A DNA stretch of 64,000 nt, taken from assembly GCA_024687205.1 (NCBI GenBank), contig JAILES010000094.1, positions 1 through 64,000 on the forward strand, written 5' to 3'. Positions 60,765 through 64,000 of this stretch are shown here, in pieces; within the stretch, counting starts at the first letter, position 1; each line of letters begins with the position of its first letter. Position numbers and translations under genes: made by a program. The DNA is from Lachnospiraceae bacterium (GTDB lineage: Bacteria > Bacillota > Clostridia > Lachnospirales > Lachnospiraceae). Below the pieces are notes generated by a model. It did no database searches and was not told the origin of the DNA. It was given only the letters and a program-made list of their open reading frames with translations.

Positions 60765-61556
60765 TCAGCGGGATTTGTATTTGTTACCGTAATCGGAACC
60801 GTTGATGGTAATGCTTCCCATATCTGTATTAAGTGAAAGACGGAGATCCGAAACATTATTTTCTGTACTTATTTCGATGCTTCCCATATCGCAGTCGGCT
60901 TCCAGATCTTCGAAATCCGCATCCACTTCTATGCTGCCCATATTGGCATCCATTGTAGCGCTGTCAAAGCTGCCGCCGTCTATCGTGATACTTCCCATGG
61001 CTGCTTCCAGGTCCAGTTTGTAGCTGTAGCAGTTCTTGAATTCAATGGAGCCCATGCTTGCGTTTACCTTAACTTTATCAAGAGTCAGATCCTTTGCGGT
61101 AAAGGCGCCCATGCTCAGATCAAGATCCAGTGAAAGTGTTGCTTCTGTGGGTACGGTCACTATTATTTTCCCGCTCTTTGAGAAGTTCTGATTTAAACTC
61201 CAGCCTTTACGCTTATTTTTCTGGGTGATCTTTAAGGTACCGTTCTCATACTTGATCACAGGAGCAAGATCCTCGGGATAATTGTCATAGCTTACATTAT
61301 AATCACTGCCGGTCTCTATCGTGAAATCTCCTATGGCAAGGTCTGCGTTAATTTCGTTGAATGCACCGGGAGCCTCCCCTCCGCTGGTGGTCCTGCTCTC
61401 ACTTTCAAAACTCTTGTTAAACATACTGTTCCATATATCTTTTCCTATCCATCCGCCAACATGTATCACCAGACCTATCATTATGCAGGCAACCGTGATA
61501 AAGTGAAGGACTGCCAGGTATTTTCTGCGCCAGATCTTATTTGTCATATCACTCAT
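60765..61556 (-). CDS. DUF4097-type beta-strand repeat protein
   Basis: A 263-residue protein with an N-terminal transmembrane anchor (about 14-37) and a repetitive right-handed beta domain of MGSIxI and MGxF strands (for example TKSLxAxMGSIxI-like repeats). This is DUF4097, usually surface-exposed and found with HAAS-domain proteins and PadR regulators. It is the last gene of the three-gene operon and its start lies 1 nt from the HAAS gene stop. Function is unknown; envelope stress sensing is often proposed. Confidence 0.8.
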   Translation of the reverse strand: MSDMTNKIWRRKYLAVLHFITVACIMIGLVIHVGGWIGKDIWNSMFNKSFESESRTTSGGEAPGAFNEINADLAIGDFTIETGSDYNVSYDNYPEDLAPVIKYENGTLKITQKNKRKGWSLNQNFSKSGKIIVTVPTEATLSLDLDLSMGAFTAKDLTLDKVKVNASMGSIEFKNCYSYKLDLEAAMGSITIDGGSFDSATMDANMGSIEVDADFEDLEADCDMGSIEISTENNVSDLRLSLNTDMGSITINGSDYGNKYKSR

Positions 61557-61557
61557 C

Positions 61558-62547
61558 TTATTTTACCTCCTTCTTGTCCAGTGCGGAATCGAGGATTCCT
61601 TTGAGTATTCCTGCGATGGGCCAGATGATCCAGGTCTTCCACCAGTGGAAGGTTAAGAAACTCCATATCAGATAAACACTCTTAACTGTAGGCCAGTAGA
61701 TATCCATAGCTGTTTCTACCTTGGGATCATCATATCTGCGTTCATTCTTTACGTAGCTGCCGCTGATGGTGCTGCTGTCGTTGACCTTAAGCAGAGTATT
61801 GTAGCAGCCTCTTATGATGCCGGCGTGTACTATCAGGAATACGCCGATGGCTACCGTTGCCATGAGGAAGATCACTCCGAAGGTATCTGCCCAGCGTACA
61901 AGGAAACCGATGTTTCCGAAGGACTCCAGGAATACCAGAGGCATCCAGCATATACAGCAGAGGATGATGCCTATTGTAAGCTGTACCGTGTAGCTTATGT
62001 TGTAACGGCTCTTTTCGTTTTCAACAAAAGCGCTGGTAGCAAAATCGATGCTGCAGGGTTCCTTCTCTATGTATTCCCAGGCCTTGCCGACTATGCCGGT
62101 CATTACGAACAGACCAACGGCGACCAGTATCAGAAGGAACAGCCACAGAATTCCGAGTGATTGCAGATGACCGAGGGTATCCGTAAAGATAGGGCCGACG
62201 GTACTTAAGATACAGAGTGCAACCCCTGCTGCTATAGTAAAGCCCTTGATGGTTCCGAAGTGAAGGAAATCTCTTACTTCGTCCATGGTGAGCATCCTGC
62301 GTTCCGTTGCGGTGCTGGGTTCGGGCAGAAGCTTTTCATCAAGTCCCAGCATCTCTTTCAGCTCATCGAGATTGCCGAACTCCGAGATCACGCGTCCGAC
62401 AGCTTCGTTCTCACTGGTGCCGTTTGAGGTAAGTTCCTCGTATTTGTCTTCCATCATCTGCCATAATTCGTTTTTTGCCCGGCGGACATCAGCATTATCG
62501 GGCAGGTTTGCGAACATAGTCTCGAGATAATTTCTTATAGTTTCCAT
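61558..62547 (-). CDS. HAAS-domain membrane protein
   Basis: A 329-residue membrane protein. The first 70 residues form a HAAS/DUF1700-type helical domain (ANLPDNADVRRAKNELWQMMEDKYEEL). Four to five membrane spans follow at about 100-125, 130-150, 185-210, 220-250, and 285-305. The HAAS domain is thought to sequester partner proteins at the membrane. It starts 1 nt before the PadR stop (62549) and is co-transcribed with both neighbours. Confidence 0.8.
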   Translation of the reverse strand: METIRNYLETMFANLPDNADVRRAKNELWQMMEDKYEELTSNGTSENEAVGRVISEFGNLDELKEMLGLDEKLLPEPSTATERRMLTMDEVRDFLHFGTIKGFTIAAGVALCILSTVGPIFTDTLGHLQSLGILWLFLLILVAVGLFVMTGIVGKAWEYIEKEPCSIDFATSAFVENEKSRYNISYTVQLTIGIILCCICWMPLVFLESFGNIGFLVRWADTFGVIFLMATVAIGVFLIVHAGIIRGCYNTLLKVNDSSTISGSYVKNERRYDDPKVETAMDIYWPTVKSVYLIWSFLTFHWWKTWIIWPIAGILKGILDSALDKKEVK

Positions 62548-62548
62548 A

Positions 62549-62893
62549 TCAATCCTCCCTTATAAACTTTTCTACGACTTCTTTGGTAAGTATCCATTCA
62601 TCGCAGCGTTCCCTGTAAAACTCTTTTCCGCTTTCCGTGATACGGTAGTAGGTCCTCTTCTTTGCATTTCCTTCAGGGCCGGTATCCATATAGAAGGATT
62701 CGATAAGGCCGTTCTTTTCCAGTCTGGTAAATGCCGAGTAAAGCGTAGTCTCTTTGATGATGTATTTCTCATCGGTGCGGAGCCGGATCTGTTTTGATAT
62801 CTCATATCCGTAATTCTCGCCTTCGGAGAGTATACAGAGGATCATCGTATCATTGTAACCGCGGATCACATCTGAACTTATTCCTGCTTTCAT
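62549..62893 (-). CDS. PadR-family transcriptional regulator
   Basis: A 114-residue PadR-type winged-helix protein (IRGYNDTMILCILSEGENYGYEISKQI, then LYSAFTRLEKNGLIESF and RTYYRITESGKEFY). PadR proteins usually repress their own operons and react to ligand or envelope stress. It is the first gene of the PadR-HAAS-DUF4097 operon. GGAGG lies 5 nt before the ATG. Four 14-15-bp direct repeats occur in the upstream region and are probably its operator. Confidence 0.92.
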   Translation of the reverse strand: MKAGISSDVIRGYNDTMILCILSEGENYGYEISKQIRLRTDEKYIIKETTLYSAFTRLEKNGLIESFYMDTGPEGNAKKRTYYRITESGKEFYRERCDEWILTKEVVEKFIRED

Positions 62894-62930
62894 GCTACCT
62901 CCTTTCCTTTGGAGCGGTGTTTCTATGTCT

Positions 62931-62987
62931 GTCGTACTATGTTTAACGTACTACGTTTATCATGCTACGTTTGTCATACTACGTCTG
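62931..62987. promoter_or_regulatory. Four tandem 14-15-bp repeats upstream of padR
   Basis: The units start at 62931 (15 bp), 62946, 62960 and 62974 (14 bp each), with consensus TNRTACTACGTTTA allowing variation. The array is likely the PadR operator. The gap up to about 63074 is AT-rich and holds no gene. Confidence 0.55.
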
Positions 62988-63074
62988 ATGGAGTAAATAT
63001 ATCACGGGGGGATTTGGTTGTCAATAGATTTTTTAAAAATTTTTTTTGTGGTATAATTTCGTGTAATAGAGCCA

Positions 63075-63117
63075 CCTCATCAGTCGCCTGCGGCGACAGC
63101 TTCCCCTCAATGGGAAG
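63075..63117 (+). repeat. Related hairpin repeat before the DUF3160 gene
   Basis: CCTCATCAGTCGCCT is shared with 59563-59577. It contains GTCGCC-TGC-GGCGAC (63083-63097), then a second hairpin CTTCCC-CTCAAT-GGGAAG (63100-63117). A third imperfect pair, GAAGCCA and TGGCTTC, follows. It is a solo relative of the palindromic island at 59561-60001. Confidence 0.65.
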
Positions 63118-63155
63118 CCAAAGAGCGAGAGATGGCTTCAGGGAGGAGACTTGAT

Positions 63156-64000
63156 ATGAAGAAAAGACTGCTGGCTGCTATGTTGAGTTTTGCGATGGTG
63201 CTTCCGGTATTTTCCTGCGGGAAGGACGCGGATCCGGTCAAGACACCTAAACATGAGAGAGAAGAAAAACCCGAGGAGCCTGAGGAAGAGCCCTTTATAC
63301 TTGACGGACCGGGCAGTGAAGTTCCTGAGCCTGTAAATGTGAAGACGGGCGTAAGACCTTCACTTATGGGCGACGAAGAGGAGATATATTATGATACTTC
63401 TCTGGTTCCTGCCGTTGAACCCTACAGCGTGGAGCCGGATTTTTCCAATGTCTTCTATGAAGATCACGTCGCTTATTTATTCGATAAGAAAAATGCGAAT
63501 TATAATTCCCGGAGCGATGCCATAATACAGGGACTTATCGACAACAATTTTGTCGTGGATTCAAGTAATACAGACAGTGAATTCTGGGAGATATACGAAT
63601 CCAACAGATATATGCAGTTTCCGAATTTCGTGACCGTGGATTCGATGATGCACACCTATCATCTGTATTTCGGACACCTTATGAGATGTACGGAGAGAGA
63701 GTATCTGTCGGAAACTCTTAAAGAACTCAGTAAGGATCTGCTTGATAAGACCAAAGAGCAGTATGATGAACTGGCCGGTACAGAATGGTCCGATGCAGCC
63801 CTCAGGAATCTGGAATTCTTCTATATAGGAGCAAGCCTGCAGGATCCGAATATAAGCATGCCGGTAAATGATGCATTTTTTAAGTCTGTTGTTGAAGAAG
63901 AGATAAACAGGATAAGAAGTGCCTCGGGTATAGACATCTCCAACATTACCGGAGAATACGAAGATTACAGTCAGTATAAACCCCGCGGTTATTATGAAAA
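63156..64000 (+). CDS. DUF3160-family lipoprotein, partial
   Basis: The start of a large lipoprotein cut off by the window edge after about 281 residues. The lipobox ends at Cys21 (VFSCGKD). A Glu/Pro-rich linker runs to about residue 50. From about 100 onward (YEDHVAYLFDKKNANYNSRSD, FVTVDSMMHTYHLYFGHLMR) it follows the DUF3160 family, found in clostridial and other surface proteins of unknown function. GGGAGGAG lies 7 nt before the ATG. It has no stop within the window. Confidence 0.8.
   Translation, partial: MKKRLLAAMLSFAMVLPVFSCGKDADPVKTPKHEREEKPEEPEEEPFILDGPGSEVPEPVNVKTGVRPSLMGDEEEIYYDTSLVPAVEPYSVEPDFSNVFYEDHVAYLFDKKNANYNSRSDAIIQGLIDNNFVVDSSNTDSEFWEIYESNRYMQFPNFVTVDSMMHTYHLYFGHLMRCTEREYLSETLKELSKDLLDKTKEQYDELAGTEWSDAALRNLEFFYIGASLQDPNISMPVNDAFFKSVVEEEINRIRSASGIDISNITGEYEDYSQYKPRGYYE

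Noticed and set aside
1..64000. tRNA, rRNA, prophage, transposase or conjugation genes.
   Set aside because: None were recognised on either strand.

Overview
The window looks like a low-to-mid-GC Gram-positive anaerobe chromosome, most likely a Lachnospiraceae (Clostridia) species. Supporting signs are strong AGGAGG-type ribosome sites, sigma-A promoters (TTGACA-N17-TATAAT), frequent ATA isoleucine codons, and families common in that group: uxaC/kdgK/eda, pta-ackA, OhrR, BCP, PadR/HAAS/DUF4097, TIR-propeller proteins, and an RND pump with no outer-membrane partners. This assignment is inferred from gene content only. No rRNA, tRNA, CRISPR array, prophage or complete insertion sequence is visible.

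Layout. 0-12 kb is a mosaic accessory region. It holds a U32-like protein, a beta-lactamase-fold hydrolase, a GH120-like beta-helix glycosidase divergent from an MFS transporter, several regulators (Crp/Fnr, XRE, a HipB-like orphan), and two broken genes (a GNAT acetyltransferase and an alpha/beta hydrolase). 12-21 kb holds a methyltransferase, a MutS-family ATPase, an AraC/GyrI-like regulator, then uvrB followed closely by a secreted LRR protein and a CbxX/SpoVK-type AAA ATPase. 21.2-30.4 kb is a carbon-flow operon: KDG kinase, KDPG aldolase, a secreted phosphodiester glycosidase, a LacI regulator, uronate isomerase, phosphotransacetylase, acetate kinase and a lipoprotein. A perfect cre-like operator, a promoter and an attenuator-like hairpin precede it.

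30.4-37.3 kb contains a SulP transporter carrying a nonsense codon and a frameshift, a run of small hydrolases, a glutathione peroxidase/OhrR pair and an hsp20 gene with a CIRCE-like site and a possible RNA thermometer. 37.4-45.8 kb is a same-strand run of stress and repair genes: GH63-like glucosidase, two nitroreductases, dehydrogenase, IMPase, sirtuin, SRAP, BCP, a YjbR-EVE-like fusion and a small ATPase. 45.8-48.9 kb is a GntR-controlled operon with two ABC ATPases. 49-58 kb is a three-gene operon: an RND pump with a very large coiled-coil insert, a DHH phosphoesterase and a TIR-transmembrane-propeller protein. 58-64 kb has a MATE exporter, a 441-bp nested palindromic repeat island, a PadR-HAAS-DUF4097 operon, and the start of a DUF3160 lipoprotein cut by the window edge.

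The items most worth follow-up are the RND/DHH/TIR operon, the nested palindromic island and its relatives, the putative leaderless genes, and the RNA-level control candidates ahead of hsp20 and kdgK. Several lesions (1-nt shifts, one stop, one deletion) could be real decay or sequencing errors; reads are needed to decide.
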